Shown: piece after piece, positions 1 to 9,100 of the stretch
How positions within the stretch are numbered: the first letter of the stretch is position 1
How the letters are laid out: each line of letters opens with the position of its first letter
From: Pseudobdellovibrionaceae bacterium
Lineage (GTDB): Bacteria > Bdellovibrionota > Bdellovibrionia > Bdellovibrionales > Bdellovibrionaceae
NCBI GenBank assembly: GCA_019637875.1
Contig: JAHBUW010000008.1
Location: 124,001 to 188,000, forward strand
Reading direction: 5' to 3'
Length of the DNA stretch: 64,000 bases
Notes under the pieces: generated by a model
Databases searched by the model: none
What the model was told of the DNA's origin: nothing
Seen by the model: only the letters and a program-made list of their open reading frames with translations
Made by a program: the position numbers and the translations under genes

Positions 1-792
1 CTCTTGTCGCTGACTCGCGGTTATCTGGCGTCGGCGCCGGTGCATCCGGAGCTGAAACTCTACGCGCGTCGTCTGCAATGGGCGTCGGCTTCGTTCGCGA
101 TCTTGGCGGATTTGGCCATGGGGACTTTGGGCGGTTCGCTGAAGTTCCGCGGGAAGATCACCGGTCGTTTCGCGGATATCCTGGCTTATATGTACATGAT
201 GACCGCGACCATCCGTCGTTTCGAGGCGGAAGGCCGTCGCGAGGACGACCTCGCTTACGCGAAGTATTTCTTGAAGCATTGCCTGACCGAAATGCAGTCG
301 GCATTCGACGCGCTTTTCGACAATATGTACGGCATCAAGCAAAAAGGTTTCGGCGCGAAGCTGACCTTCGGCTTCCTGCACTTCATGTTCAAAACGGTGC
401 TGGGTTCGTGGTCGCGCATCAACTCGATCGGCTCGCAGGCTTCGGATCACTTGCAACACGTGATCTGTAATTCGCTTTTGAGCGACTCGGCGGCCCGCAA
501 TCGTCTGGTCGACGGCATCTATCTGCCGAAGGGTGAAAACGAGCAGGCGGCCCGCCTCGAAAACGCGATGCGCTTGGTTCTGCAAGCCGAAGCCATCGAA
601 TCGAAGGTCTACAAAGCTCGTAAGGGCGGTCAACTCCCGCGCATCAAGGGCGCAGCCCTGATGGAAGCCGCGAAAGAGAAAAACGTGATCACGTCCGACG
701 AATACGCGATCCTGAAAAAAGCCGTCGACGCGCGCTGGGACACCATCCAGGTCGACGACTTCACGCAAGAGGCCTACCACGCCAACCATTAG
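1..792 (+). CDS. fadE: Acyl-CoA dehydrogenase, C-terminal part (5' end outside window)
   Basis: The frame is open to the first base of the window, so the gene starts upstream; 263 residues are visible. They match the C-terminal part of the large FadE-type acyl-CoA dehydrogenases: the end of the helical dehydrogenase domain (SLTRGYLASAP), then the FadE-specific extension (DUF1974). FadE enzymes carry out the FAD-dependent first step of beta-oxidation, making trans-2-enoyl-CoA at the inner membrane. The FAD-binding and catalytic region lies outside the window, so activity cannot be judged. The gene ends with TAG at 790-792, and a strong hairpin follows at 841-881. The family call is secure; the symbol follows the E. 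coli homologue. Confidence 0.8.
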   Translation, partial: LLSLTRGYLASAPVHPELKLYARRLQWASASFAILADLAMGTLGGSLKFRGKITGRFADILAYMYMMTATIRRFEAEGRREDDLAYAKYFLKHCLTEMQSAFDALFDNMYGIKQKGFGAKLTFGFLHFMFKTVLGSWSRINSIGSQASDHLQHVICNSLLSDSAARNRLVDGIYLPKGENEQAARLENAMRLVLQAEAIESKVYKARKGGQLPRIKGAALMEAAKEKNVITSDEYAILKKAVDARWDTIQVDDFTQEAYHANH

Positions 793-840
793 GTACCTTC
801 TTCCCTTTGGTGGCGGACGGCGAGTCTCGCTAGTGCGTTA

Positions 841-881
841 AACGTGAAAAAGCCCGGGAGATCCCCGGGCTTTTTCACGTT
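841..881. terminator. Perfect 18-bp hairpin, bidirectional terminator
   Basis: Arms 841-858 and 864-881 are exact reverse complements with a 5-nt loop. The stem ends in A5 on one side and T5 on the other, so it can work as an intrinsic terminator on both strands. It separates fadE (plus strand) from the convergent HAD phosphatase gene. Confidence 0.85.
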
Positions 882-885
882 TGAA

Positions 886-940
886 GGTAGCTTCTACTTT
901 CTGAAAGGTAGGCGCTACTTTCCGGAAAGTACCTGCTACC
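886..940. repeat. 55-bp dyad-symmetric repeat, copy 1
   Basis: This element begins GGTAGC and ends GCTACC. Aligned without gaps to 52544-52598 it has the same length (55 bp) and matches at 45 positions. This copy is a less perfect palindrome than the other. It lies between two convergent genes, next to the terminator at 841-881. It looks like a REP-type intergenic repeat. Confidence 0.75.
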
Positions 941-956
941 TTTTGGAGGGTAAAAT

Positions 957-984
957 GCGCCGCGTTTCAAGAAGTGAGCGGCTA
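957..984. repeat. 28-bp direct repeat, copy 1
   Basis: These 28 bases are identical to 2095-2122. On the minus strand each copy lies just downstream of a stop codon: here after the HAD phosphatase, there after RNase Y. Nothing else in the two flanks is alike beyond short GGTAGC-type stretches. Confidence 0.85.
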
Positions 985-987
985 CCT

Positions 988-1623
988 TCACCCTCCGCGG
1001 GTCCAGATGCGGGGAGCGCGGGTCTTCAGGCGGTCGACGTGTTGGTGGCCACCGGTGACCAGGATGACGTCGAGGCCCAGGGCTTCGCCGACCTCGAGGT
1101 CGTGGAGGGTGTCGCCGAACATCACGCACTCGCGGGGATCGAGCTCTTGCGTGCGCAGCAGTTCGCGGCCGAGTTCGACTTTCGAGTGTGCCAGGCGATC
1201 GCCCAAACCGTAGACGGATTTGAAGTGGGGCTTCAGGCCGAATTTGTCGATCATGCGGTGCAGGTCGTGAATATTCGCTGCGCTCAGCACGTGGTGGTTC
1301 AGGTGTGCAAGTTCCTGCAGAACCTCGAAGGTGCCGGGGAAGATCTCGGCCTCATCGAGCCAAGAGTGATACAGATCGTGAAACTGCTCCGAGAGCGCCG
1401 CGAAGTCGGCCGTCTCCATATCGAAACCGAGATCCTTGTAGTAGTCGCGGACGGGGAAGGTGAACTTCTGGTGGTAGTCGGCGAGTGTGATGACGGGAAG
1501 CTGCGCCTCGGTCAGCAGCACGTTGACGGACTTCACGCAGAGGTGCGCGTCGTCCAATAGGGTGCCGTTGAAGTCCCACAACACATGGGACTTGCCTTGA
1601 ATCATCGACGAAATGTTTTTCAT
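988..1623 (-). CDS. HAD-superfamily phosphatase (phosphoglycolate phosphatase-like)
   Basis: This 211-residue protein has the HAD motifs in order: motif I DFNGT near residue 18 (nucleophile Asp, though Asn replaces the usual second acid-side residue), motif II Ser in LSAANIHD, a Lys in AHSKVELG, and motif IV GDTLHDLE. The helical cap between motifs I and II is of the Gph type. It probably hydrolyses a small phosphorylated metabolite in the cytoplasm; the substrate is not predictable. It lies 9 bp after a small membrane protein gene on the same strand and may be co-transcribed with it. The 28-bp repeat and the hairpin at 841-881 follow its 3' end. Confidence 0.85.
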   Translation of the reverse strand: MKNISSMIQGKSHVLWDFNGTLLDDAHLCVKSVNVLLTEAQLPVITLADYHQKFTFPVRDYYKDLGFDMETADFAALSEQFHDLYHSWLDEAEIFPGTFEVLQELAHLNHHVLSAANIHDLHRMIDKFGLKPHFKSVYGLGDRLAHSKVELGRELLRTQELDPRECVMFGDTLHDLEVGEALGLDVILVTGGHQHVDRLKTRAPRIWTRGG

Positions 1624-1632
1624 AGACCTAAC

Positions 1633-2001
1633 CTAAATGGTTTCGGAGTTCTGGGATTCCCACTCGAGATCGGTCTCGGGCGCGGGATCGGCGGGAATAC
1701 CCTTCTGGTCGAAATCGCGCAAGCAAGATTCCGGCATCAGCGATTTCCAGTCTTCGGCCTGAAAAACGTTCCACATATTGGCCAAAGTCGTCATCTTCTC
1801 GATGCCGGCCACGCACTCGCGGCTCAGGCGGCGTTCGATCTTGCGGCCGTTTTCTTCGAGGATGAAGACACCGTCGCGGGCCGAGTTCAGGATTTCGCCG
1901 CCCTTGGGCACCAAGGCGAAAAGCAGATAGCCCACGCCGAAAATCAAAAGCGCCAGCATCAGGGTTGCGGCGACACCAAACACGATCACGATTTTCTTCA
2001 T
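1633..2001 (-). CDS. Small single-pass membrane protein, unknown function
   Basis: The product has 122 residues. It starts MKKIVIVFG and has one strongly hydrophobic helix at about residues 4-31, followed by a charged domain of about 90 residues with two Cys (RECVAG and ESCLRD). The N-in helix should place the soluble part in the periplasm. The C-terminus is acidic. An AGG-type ribosome site lies upstream on the minus strand (GAAAGAGG before the ATG at 2001). It sits upstream of the HAD phosphatase, 9 bp apart. I do not recognise the family. Confidence 0.7.
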   Translation of the reverse strand: MKKIVIVFGVAATLMLALLIFGVGYLLFALVPKGGEILNSARDGVFILEENGRKIERRLSRECVAGIEKMTTLANMWNVFQAEDWKSLMPESCLRDFDQKGIPADPAPETDLEWESQNSETI

Positions 2002-2041
2002 GGACGACCTCTTTCGGTGAGATGTTTACGGCTTAGGGTTC

Positions 2042-2076
2042 AGGACCCTGCGACCTCACGGAGGATCGCAGGTCCT
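2042..2076. terminator. Intergenic hairpin after RNase Y gene
   Basis: Arms 2042-2053 and 2066-2076 pair with one bulged C, and an inner CCTC/GAGG pair extends the stem. It lies between rny and the small membrane protein gene, both on the minus strand. There is no T tract, so termination is only possible, not clear. Confidence 0.4.
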
Positions 2077-2094
2077 TTCCTGTGGGAACTTGAA

Positions 2095-2122
2095 GCGCCG
2101 CGTTTCAAGAAGTGAGCGGCTA
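2095..2122. repeat. 28-bp direct repeat, copy 2
   Basis: Identical to 957-984. It lies 16 bp beyond the end of rny. In this copy the flanking CTTGAA before the repeat and TTTCAAG inside it can also pair, giving a short hairpin. Confidence 0.85.
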
Positions 2123-2138
2123 GGCGCCCCCGGCTACC

Positions 2139-3728
2139 TTACGAGCGGGTGCTTTCGGCGACCACGGTTTCGCGGACGACGACCACTTTGATCTGGCCGG
2201 GGTAGTTGCACTCTTCTTGGATGCGGTCGGCGATCTTGCGGCTGAGTTTCAAAGCGGTGAAGTCATCCACTTGGCGCGAGTTCACCATCACGCGGCACTC
2301 GCGGCCGCCGTTCAGGACGATGCACTCGGTGACGCCGGGGAAGCTGCGCGCGATGGCGTCGAGTTCGTTCACCTTTTGCGAATAGGCTTCGAGCGTGGAG
2401 CGGCGGGCTCCGGGGCGCGCGCCCGACATGGCATCGGCCGCGATCACCAGGAAAGCCAAATCCGTGGAGGGAGTCTCGTCATAGTGGTGGGCGCGCACGG
2501 CATGGACGACGTCCGGCGCTTCGCCGCGGGCTTCGATGAAGTTCGCGCCGATGACGGCGTGACCGCCGTCCATGTCGTGGTCCATCGATTTACCCAAGTC
2601 ATGCAGCAGGCCCGCGCGACGGGCCTTCTTCACCTGCGCGCTCCGCATCTCTTGCGCGAGCAGTCCGCACAGCCAACCCACTTCGCCGCAGTGGAAGTAC
2701 TGGTTCTGGGTGAAGGAGTAACGGTAACGGAGGGAGCCCATCATCTGGCGGATCTCGGGATGAAGTCCCTCAAGTTTGAGTTCCTTCGCGATGAGGTCGC
2801 CGTCTTTTTTGATCAAAGACAAAAGCTCGCGTTTGATGTTCTCGACCGTGCGGGTGATGAACTCGGGCGTGACGAGCTTTTTCTCTTTCAGGATCCGCTC
2901 AAGCACGCGGCGGGTGAGTTCGCGGCGAACGGGGTCGAAGCCCGCGACGCCGACGAGCTCCATGTCGTCCTGGACGATCACGTCACAGCCCGTGAGCTCC
3001 GAAATCAGCTTCACGTTTTTGCCCTCGGGGTCGCACAGGACGCGGCGGTGTTCGGGCGTCGTGAAGTAAACCGGCGAGATCCCGCGCTCGGCGGAGTAGG
3101 GGCGATGGAAGCGGTTCAGGGCGCGCTCCAAAAATCCCTTTGCGTGGGCTTCGGCATGTTCGGTGGCGTCGGCTTCACGCAACTCCACGGTCTTTTGCCC
3201 GCGGCGTTCGGCCTCTTGGATGAGCTCTTCGCCGATCTTCGCGATCAAGGCTTCGCGTTCCGCGCCCAGACGGGTGGCGAGCGCTTGGGTGAGGTTTTCG
3301 AGATTTTGTTTATTGCGGTGGCGCTTGGAGTCCAGGGCGCGCTGTTTGTTCTGCGCCTTGTCCTCGAGCTGCTTCACGTCGCGTTCGACCTGACCCAGCG
3401 AGGACTTCAGGCGGTGGATATGCTGCTCGGATTTCTGCTTCTTCTCTTCGACCAGGCCTTCGAGTTCGTCCACGCTCTCTTCGAGCGCAGCCATCTCTTT
3501 TTCCACTTTGGCCCAGGCTTCCGTTTCGATTTCCGTGAAGCGCTCTTTGTGCTCGAGATCTTGAAGTTCGGCCTGATCGCGGACTTCGGCGACGATTTCG
3601 TCGGCTTCGGCCTCGGCCGCGCGACGAAGCGAGGCCCGGTACAGGCGGTAAGTCATCCAGCCCAGACCGAGTCCTAAAACCAAGGCGATGGCAAATACGA
3701 CCCCAAGGGGGAGTTCGTTCAGGTTCAT
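2139..3728 (-). CDS. rny: Ribonuclease Y
   Basis: The 529-residue protein has the full RNase Y layout and typical length. An N-terminal membrane helix (about 8-26) is followed by a long charged coiled coil (about 35-200), a KH RNA-binding domain (about 215-290) and an HD phosphohydrolase domain (from about 345). The metal-binding HD motif is in AGLLHDLGKSMDHD; AHH and AADAMSGARPGARR follow further on. RNase Y is a membrane-bound endonuclease that starts mRNA decay. The ATG at 3728 gives the membrane anchor directly. It is divergent from the OsmC gene. The family assignment is firm. Confidence 0.95.
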   Translation of the reverse strand: MNLNELPLGVVFAIALVLGLGLGWMTYRLYRASLRRAAEAEADEIVAEVRDQAELQDLEHKERFTEIETEAWAKVEKEMAALEESVDELEGLVEEKKQKSEQHIHRLKSSLGQVERDVKQLEDKAQNKQRALDSKRHRNKQNLENLTQALATRLGAEREALIAKIGEELIQEAERRGQKTVELREADATEHAEAHAKGFLERALNRFHRPYSAERGISPVYFTTPEHRRVLCDPEGKNVKLISELTGCDVIVQDDMELVGVAGFDPVRRELTRRVLERILKEKKLVTPEFITRTVENIKRELLSLIKKDGDLIAKELKLEGLHPEIRQMMGSLRYRYSFTQNQYFHCGEVGWLCGLLAQEMRSAQVKKARRAGLLHDLGKSMDHDMDGGHAVIGANFIEARGEAPDVVHAVRAHHYDETPSTDLAFLVIAADAMSGARPGARRSTLEAYSQKVNELDAIARSFPGVTECIVLNGGRECRVMVNSRQVDDFTALKLSRKIADRIQEECNYPGQIKVVVVRETVVAESTRS

Positions 3729-3824
3729 CGCTTTTTTATAGTCGCTTCCGTGGGAAAAGTCATCTTAACGGGGCGTGTTGAAGTGGGGTTTGCCAACGCT
3801 TTTTGCTGTTGTCATGCTGAAGGG

Positions 3825-4295
3825 ATGGACGCACGCATCGTTTGGCAAAACGGAATGAGTTTCGAGACCCAAATTCGCACCCATCGCTTCATCCAAGACG
3901 CGAAATTGGAGCATGGCGGGAAGGATCTGGGGCCGACGCCGAAAGAACTCCTGCTCGCCTCGGTGATCGGCTGCACGGGAATGGACGTCGTGAGCCTGAT
4001 GACGAAGATGCGCGCGGGCTTCACCGCCTGCGAGGTTGAGGCCCAAGCCGAAACCATCAAGACGCATCCGCAGATCTTCGATCACATCGACGTCCACTTC
4101 AAAGTCACGGGCGGAGCCGAGCTGAAAAACGACGTGATCGTGAAAGCGGTCAAGATGTCGCTCACGAAATACTGCGGCGTGAGCGCGATGGTGGACGCCA
4201 CCTCGCCCATCAAGTTCAAGATCTTCGCCAACGGTCAGCTGATCGAAAGCGGCGAGGCCGACTTTTCCGAAGCGATGGCGGCGGGAAGTCCATGA
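3825..4295 (+). CDS. OsmC-family peroxiredoxin-like protein
   Basis: This is a 156-residue OsmC/Ohr-fold protein. The two redox Cys of the family are visible in VIGCTGMD and KYCGVSAM. OsmC proteins use such a pair to reduce organic hydroperoxides with thiols in the cytoplasm. I start it at ATG 3825 because family members begin at MDARIVW; the open frame continues upstream to a GTG at 3750, but that part looks non-coding. AAGGG lies very close to the ATG. The gene overlaps the next one by 4 bases (ATGA), so the two are translationally coupled. Confidence 0.85.
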   Translation: MDARIVWQNGMSFETQIRTHRFIQDAKLEHGGKDLGPTPKELLLASVIGCTGMDVVSLMTKMRAGFTACEVEAQAETIKTHPQIFDHIDVHFKVTGGAELKNDVIVKAVKMSLTKYCGVSAMVDATSPIKFKIFANGQLIESGEADFSEAMAAGSP

Positions 4296-5002
4296 GCCAA
4301 GACTCCAAAGTCGTCATCTCGAAAGACAAGTCGCCATTTGAGAAGATCAAATCCGCGACCGAGGCCCGTCGTATTTTCGAAGTGCTCGCGCGCGGGGGGC
4401 AGGATTTTTACTGCAAAGGGGAAGGAAGCCTTTTCGCTTTCAAGCCCGAGCGGTACCTTCCCGAGGCGGGGCTTCACGGCCAAGTCGTGTTGTTTGAAGA
4501 AACCGACGTCAAAGCCGAAAATGTCGTGATCAACTTCAACGTGGAAAACGAACGTTACTATACGACCTGCGAGTTCACTCCGCAGGGAGAAACCGGTTAT
4601 TTACGACCCACGGGAATCCTCTACCGCTTGGAGCGTCGTCTGCACTATCGCGTGGAGCTTCCCGCATCGCTGGAGCGGGGCTGCAACATCATCAATCAGG
4701 ACGGGAAGTCCGTTTTCATTTCGGCGATCGTTTTGGATGTCTCGCAGGGCGGGGCGCGTCTGCAAACCCTGAAGGGGAAGGTCAAAGACCTGAAGAGCGG
4801 CGTCCGGATCCGCTGCGCGCTGCACATCCGCGGCAAGTGGACCTTCGAACTTCTGGGGCAGATCATGCACGTCATCCCCGGCGAGCAGTACGACGTCTTC
4901 GGCGTGCAGTGGTTGAACGTGCCGGAGGGCTTGGGACGTAAGCTTTTGAGTATGATGCTTGAACTTCAGCGCGAGGTCCTGCGCGATCAAGACCCGGAGT
5001 AA
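4292..5002 (+). CDS. PilZ-domain protein, likely c-di-GMP receptor
   Basis: The product has 236 residues. The C-terminal half (from about residue 105) is a PilZ domain: the Arg-rich entry motif RLERRLHYRVE is followed about 40 residues later by LDVSQGGARL, the D/NxSxxG motif that binds c-di-GMP. The N-terminal half resembles the YcgR-like beta domain often found before PilZ. Such proteins usually adjust motility, surface behaviour or development. It overlaps the OsmC gene by 4 bases. Binding residues look intact; the output partner is unknown. Confidence 0.85.
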   Translation: MSQDSKVVISKDKSPFEKIKSATEARRIFEVLARGGQDFYCKGEGSLFAFKPERYLPEAGLHGQVVLFEETDVKAENVVINFNVENERYYTTCEFTPQGETGYLRPTGILYRLERRLHYRVELPASLERGCNIINQDGKSVFISAIVLDVSQGGARLQTLKGKVKDLKSGVRIRCALHIRGKWTFELLGQIMHVIPGEQYDVFGVQWLNVPEGLGRKLLSMMLELQREVLRDQDPE

Positions 5003-5018
5003 TTCCGGGGTACGGGAT

Positions 5019-6173
5019 TCAAGGCCCGCGCAAAGCCCGCACCGCATCCGCAATGGGGACGGGCGGCTTTCCGGTTAAGATCCGTACGCGATCGTACCAA
5101 GTCAGATTCCCAGAGTAGAACCGGTCAATCATGGGTTCAGGGAAGGTGTAGAACCGTTCCAGGATTTTGTAGCGCGTTTCGTTTTTTGCCGCCAGAAACA
5201 TCATCCGGTTCAGCAGAATCAAATACTGAATCTTGGACTTTTCGCGCTCCCAGTTTTTACGAAAGACCTTCTTCAGCGACGGTAACGTCAGGTTCGACTT
5301 CTCCAGCAGGCTTTGGATCATTCGCAAGGTCATGGGCGTGGAGTAGCCCGTGACGGGATGAACGAACATGGACTCGGCACCGATCTCGGGCGAGCCGCTC
5401 GACTGGATCTCGGGCATCGTCAGAAAAAGCGGAAGCGCGCCGGATTCGCGGCGCTGGATCTCCGCGATCTCCCAGCCGTTTTTCTGCGCGTAGGCGAGGA
5501 CCTCTTTTTCGATGCGCTCGATTTTCAGTCCCGCGTGATTCGAGTAATAAGTGTCCTCGATCAAAAGCTCGGTCGGGCTGAAGGGCAGCACGTAGAAAAA
5601 GCGGTAGCCGTCGATCTGCGGGATGCGCACGTCCTTCAAGATGACGCGTGAAAGGCCGTGGGGCGCTTTGAGTTTCACCTCGAGCCCCACGAACTTCTGC
5701 CAGCCCGCGGTTTTCGGATCTTCGATGGGCTTCCAGCCGCGCGCCAGCAGATACGAGTGCGCCAGGATCGGCTCGGCGATCCCTTTGAAGTGCAGCTCGT
5801 GCAGTCCTTCGGGAGTTTCGGTGACCTTTTCGAGCTCCGCGTTCAGGTGCAGAGCTTCGCCCGCGAGCTCTTGGGTGGAGCGGTCTAGGTCTTCGGCGCG
5901 CAGGCAGTGGTAAGGGGCCGCGAGCGTGCGCGAGTACTCGGGGAAGTGGACTTCCTGTTCGGTCCAAGTTTTCGAAATCAAAGGGCGCAGCCAAGTGTCC
6001 GCACCGACGGGAATGTCGGAGTCATGGAAACACCAGGTGTGATTGCCGCAGAGGCGGGCATTTTTTTCGAAGAGGTGAATGTTCAAACGGGGATTTTGGC
6101 GCTTGAGTGCCTGAAACGTCAGGCAACCCGCCAAACCCCCGCCGATGATAACGAAATCAAGAACCTGCCGCAT
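5019..6173 (-). CDS. crtY: Lycopene beta-cyclase (CrtY type)
   Basis: The product is a 384-residue flavoprotein. It starts MRQVLDFVIIGGGLAGC, a dinucleotide-binding fold, and contains the CrtY signature NHTWCFHD near residue 45 and HPVTGYSTP near residue 275. CrtY closes the beta rings of lycopene to give beta-carotene at the membrane. An in-frame ATG at 6215 would overlap the upstream gene and add residues before the fold, so I use 6173. No other carotenoid gene is seen in the window, so the rest of the pathway must lie elsewhere. It follows the RND/LolA-like gene on the same strand after 13 bp. Confidence 0.88.
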   Translation of the reverse strand: MRQVLDFVIIGGGLAGCLTFQALKRQNPRLNIHLFEKNARLCGNHTWCFHDSDIPVGADTWLRPLISKTWTEQEVHFPEYSRTLAAPYHCLRAEDLDRSTQELAGEALHLNAELEKVTETPEGLHELHFKGIAEPILAHSYLLARGWKPIEDPKTAGWQKFVGLEVKLKAPHGLSRVILKDVRIPQIDGYRFFYVLPFSPTELLIEDTYYSNHAGLKIERIEKEVLAYAQKNGWEIAEIQRRESGALPLFLTMPEIQSSGSPEIGAESMFVHPVTGYSTPMTLRMIQSLLEKSNLTLPSLKKVFRKNWEREKSKIQYLILLNRMMFLAAKNETRYKILERFYTFPEPMIDRFYSGNLTWYDRVRILTGKPPVPIADAVRALRGP

Positions 6174-6186
6174 GCAGGTGAGGACG

Positions 6187-9100
6187 CTACCACGCCTTGG
6201 CGAGTGAATCCACACTCAGTTTTTGCGCGGGCAGACCCTTGTTCACTTTCAGGTCCGCAAGTTCGATGTCGGTGCCGCGCTTATTTCTGAGATTGCGGAT
6301 CGCCATCTTTGTGGGGCGAATGACGTGACCCACTTTTTTGTAGCCGCTGAACTGAATCGTTTTCGCTTTCACGCCCTTCACGAAGTAGTCGAGCTGCATC
6401 GGCAAGTCTTTGCCGGGAAGGATCCACACCTGGACCTTCTCGTAGGGGCTTTTGCCGGAGGGTAGAGTGGCTTCCAGCACGTCGTGCTTTTTGCCGTTCA
6501 GCTCCTGCTGGCCCAGAAGTTTCACTTCGGTTTCGCGGATGACCGACGGATTGAAATCCTCGTAACGGAGCTCCGACCCCAGGACGCCGCCTTCCGAAGA
6601 TTCGGCCGCGACGACTTTGCGCACCTGTTTGGACGAGGGCAGGTAGACCCACTGGTTTTCGTCCTCTTTGGTGACGATGGAAAGAAGGCTTGTGCCTTTC
6701 AAATCCGAGGGGGCGGTGATGCGGGCGAGCATGCGCTGTTCGCTCTTGCCGCCGGTGCGCTGGATCTCGATCTCGCGCACGAGTTTCGATCCGTCGGTTT
6801 CAAGGATCGTGAGTTTCACTTTCGCCGATTCATCTTTGGATTCGAACTGTTTGAGCGCTTTCTGGAAGCGAACTTTCAGGTCCGCCTGCGCGTGCGCGAG
6901 GGGGCTGGCCGCGAAGATCAGGGCGAAAAGAAGAAGGGATGCGGCGCGATTCAGATCGACAGACATATCGGGTCTCCGGACGGGTTGAGGGGACGGATTC
7001 AAAACGGGAAGGACGGGTGCCGTGGGGGCTTCGGCCACGGGCTTCTTTTCCAGGCCGAGTAGGCCCGGCTTCCACGCGAGCAGCGCCGGCAGGAAGACCA
7101 AGTCTCCCATCACGCCCGCGAGGATCGACACCAACATGAAGGCGCCGAAGCTTTGGTTCACCGAAAACTCCGCGAACAAGAAGACCGCGAATCCCGCAAC
7201 CACCACCAAGGTCGAGTGCAAGCAGTTCACGATCTCTTTCTGGAAGACGTGCTCAAGGAGTCGGACTTTGCGCCCCTTTTTGATCAAAAGCTGAAGGCGG
7301 TCGAAGACATAGACCGTATTGTTGAAGGCGAGTCCCAGTGAAATCGAGAAGATCAACGCGAGCGGGGGTTTGATCGGCGTTTGGAGTAAAGCCATCATGC
7401 CGAGCAAAATCGCGGGCGAGATCAGGTTTGGCAAACACGCCACGAGCGCCCAGCGCACCGAGCGGAAGACGGGGACCAAGATCAAAAAGATGGCGGGCAT
7501 CGCCTCCCAGAATCCGAAGATCAGTCGACCCGAAACGCGGTTGTTGGTGGCGTGCAGATGATTCGCCATGCCGGTCGCCGACACCGTCACTTCCGGAAAG
7601 TCCGCTTGCAGTTCGCGGTCGATGCGGTGAACGAGGGCCGTCATTTCGGGGCCGGGGATGTCGCGGACCTTCACTTGTAAACGCAGGCTTTTCCCGTCGG
7701 GGGAAAGGAAGGGTTTCAGCGGGCTGGGGCCGGACAGCGTGTACAGGAACATGAGCTCCGAAACGCCCGCCGAAGTTTTCGGGAAACGGTTTTCGCCGAA
7801 GGCCTTCAGGAAATCCACCAGGCTCAGCACCTGGCCCACGCCCGCGGTCTCGCGTAAACTTTGAACCCGGTCGTCCAAACGCTCGAGATTCTTGGGATCC
7901 TTCCAGAAACTTTCGGACTTCGCGGTCAACTCCACGTTCAGCGGAATCACGCCCCCGAAGTTTTGGTCGATCGTTTCCGTCGTCACGCGGCTTGCGTGAC
8001 CGGCGGGCAGATCGTCGAAGACGCGGGTGTGCCAGTTCAGGCCCAGCGCGCCGAGCGACGCGATCACGGTGAGCGCGCCGATGCCCAGGACTAGCGGTTT
8101 GTGGTGGCGCATGACGATCAAGGTCAGGCGCGCGCGGAACTGGGTCCAGGCGCGCGGTACGGGCTCGGGGGAAAGAAGGGTCAGCGGCGGCAGGATCAAG
8201 GACGCCATGATCCAGCTGATCATGATGGTCGAGCCGACGACGACTCCGTACTGCGAGATCATCGGGATGTCGGAAGGCACGAGCGTCGCGAAGCCCACCG
8301 CGGTGGTCAGGTTCGCCAGGAAGTTCGGGAAGAGCAGCTCGCGTTGAACGGCGAGGTGTTTCCGCCAGTCTTCGTGGCTTCGCTCGTGCAAACGGAAGAA
8401 GGTGTGCACCAGCTGCGCCATCACCGTCACGGTCACCATGATCGGGACGGTGACCGTCAGAACAGTCAAATCCACGCCGAGCAGCGTGAGCGACCCCAGC
8501 ACCACGACGTTGGAAACGACGACCGTGATGAGCGAAACCAGAACGGGCGCAATGCCGCGAAAGAGCGCGAAGATCAAAAGAAAGGTCGCGAGGAAACTGA
8601 AACCCACGAAACGGAAAAGCTCGTTTTCGAGCAGCGATTGGAAGCCCGCCTGGATCGCGGGGATGCCGCCGATCTGAACGACGGCGCCCGGGAAGGCCGC
8701 TTCGACCTCTTCATGGGCGCGCGCGAAGACCGCTTTCATCTTGGGGATGTCGGTGGTGGTGAGCTCGATGTAGACCAGCGCCGATTTCTGATCGGGCGAC
8801 AGCAGCAGCGGGGTCATCAGCGAGTCGTTCTGAAAACGTCGCTCCCAGTCTTTCGCGGGAACGATGTCGGTCAAAAGGCCCGCCTGAATGGACTCGTCGC
8901 CGATTTCGGCGCCGGGGCGATTGGCGAAGCTCATGACGGTCGCGACGCCCTCGACGTCTTTGAGCGCGGCGCCGACCTCGCGAAGTTTGCGCGCGGCTTC
9001 GAGGTCGATCCAAGTGCGGCCTGCGGGGCGGGTGACGATCACCGCCAGCGCGGGATCCTCGCTGAGTTGGTATTTTTCGCGCACCTTTTGTGCGGTTTCG

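Noticed and set aside
2217-3677. 486-residue plus-strand open frame
   Set aside because: Antisense to the firmly identified RNase Y gene.
4453-4475. GGTACC-type motif as another REP copy
   Set aside because: It lies inside the PilZ coding sequence and has no second arm.
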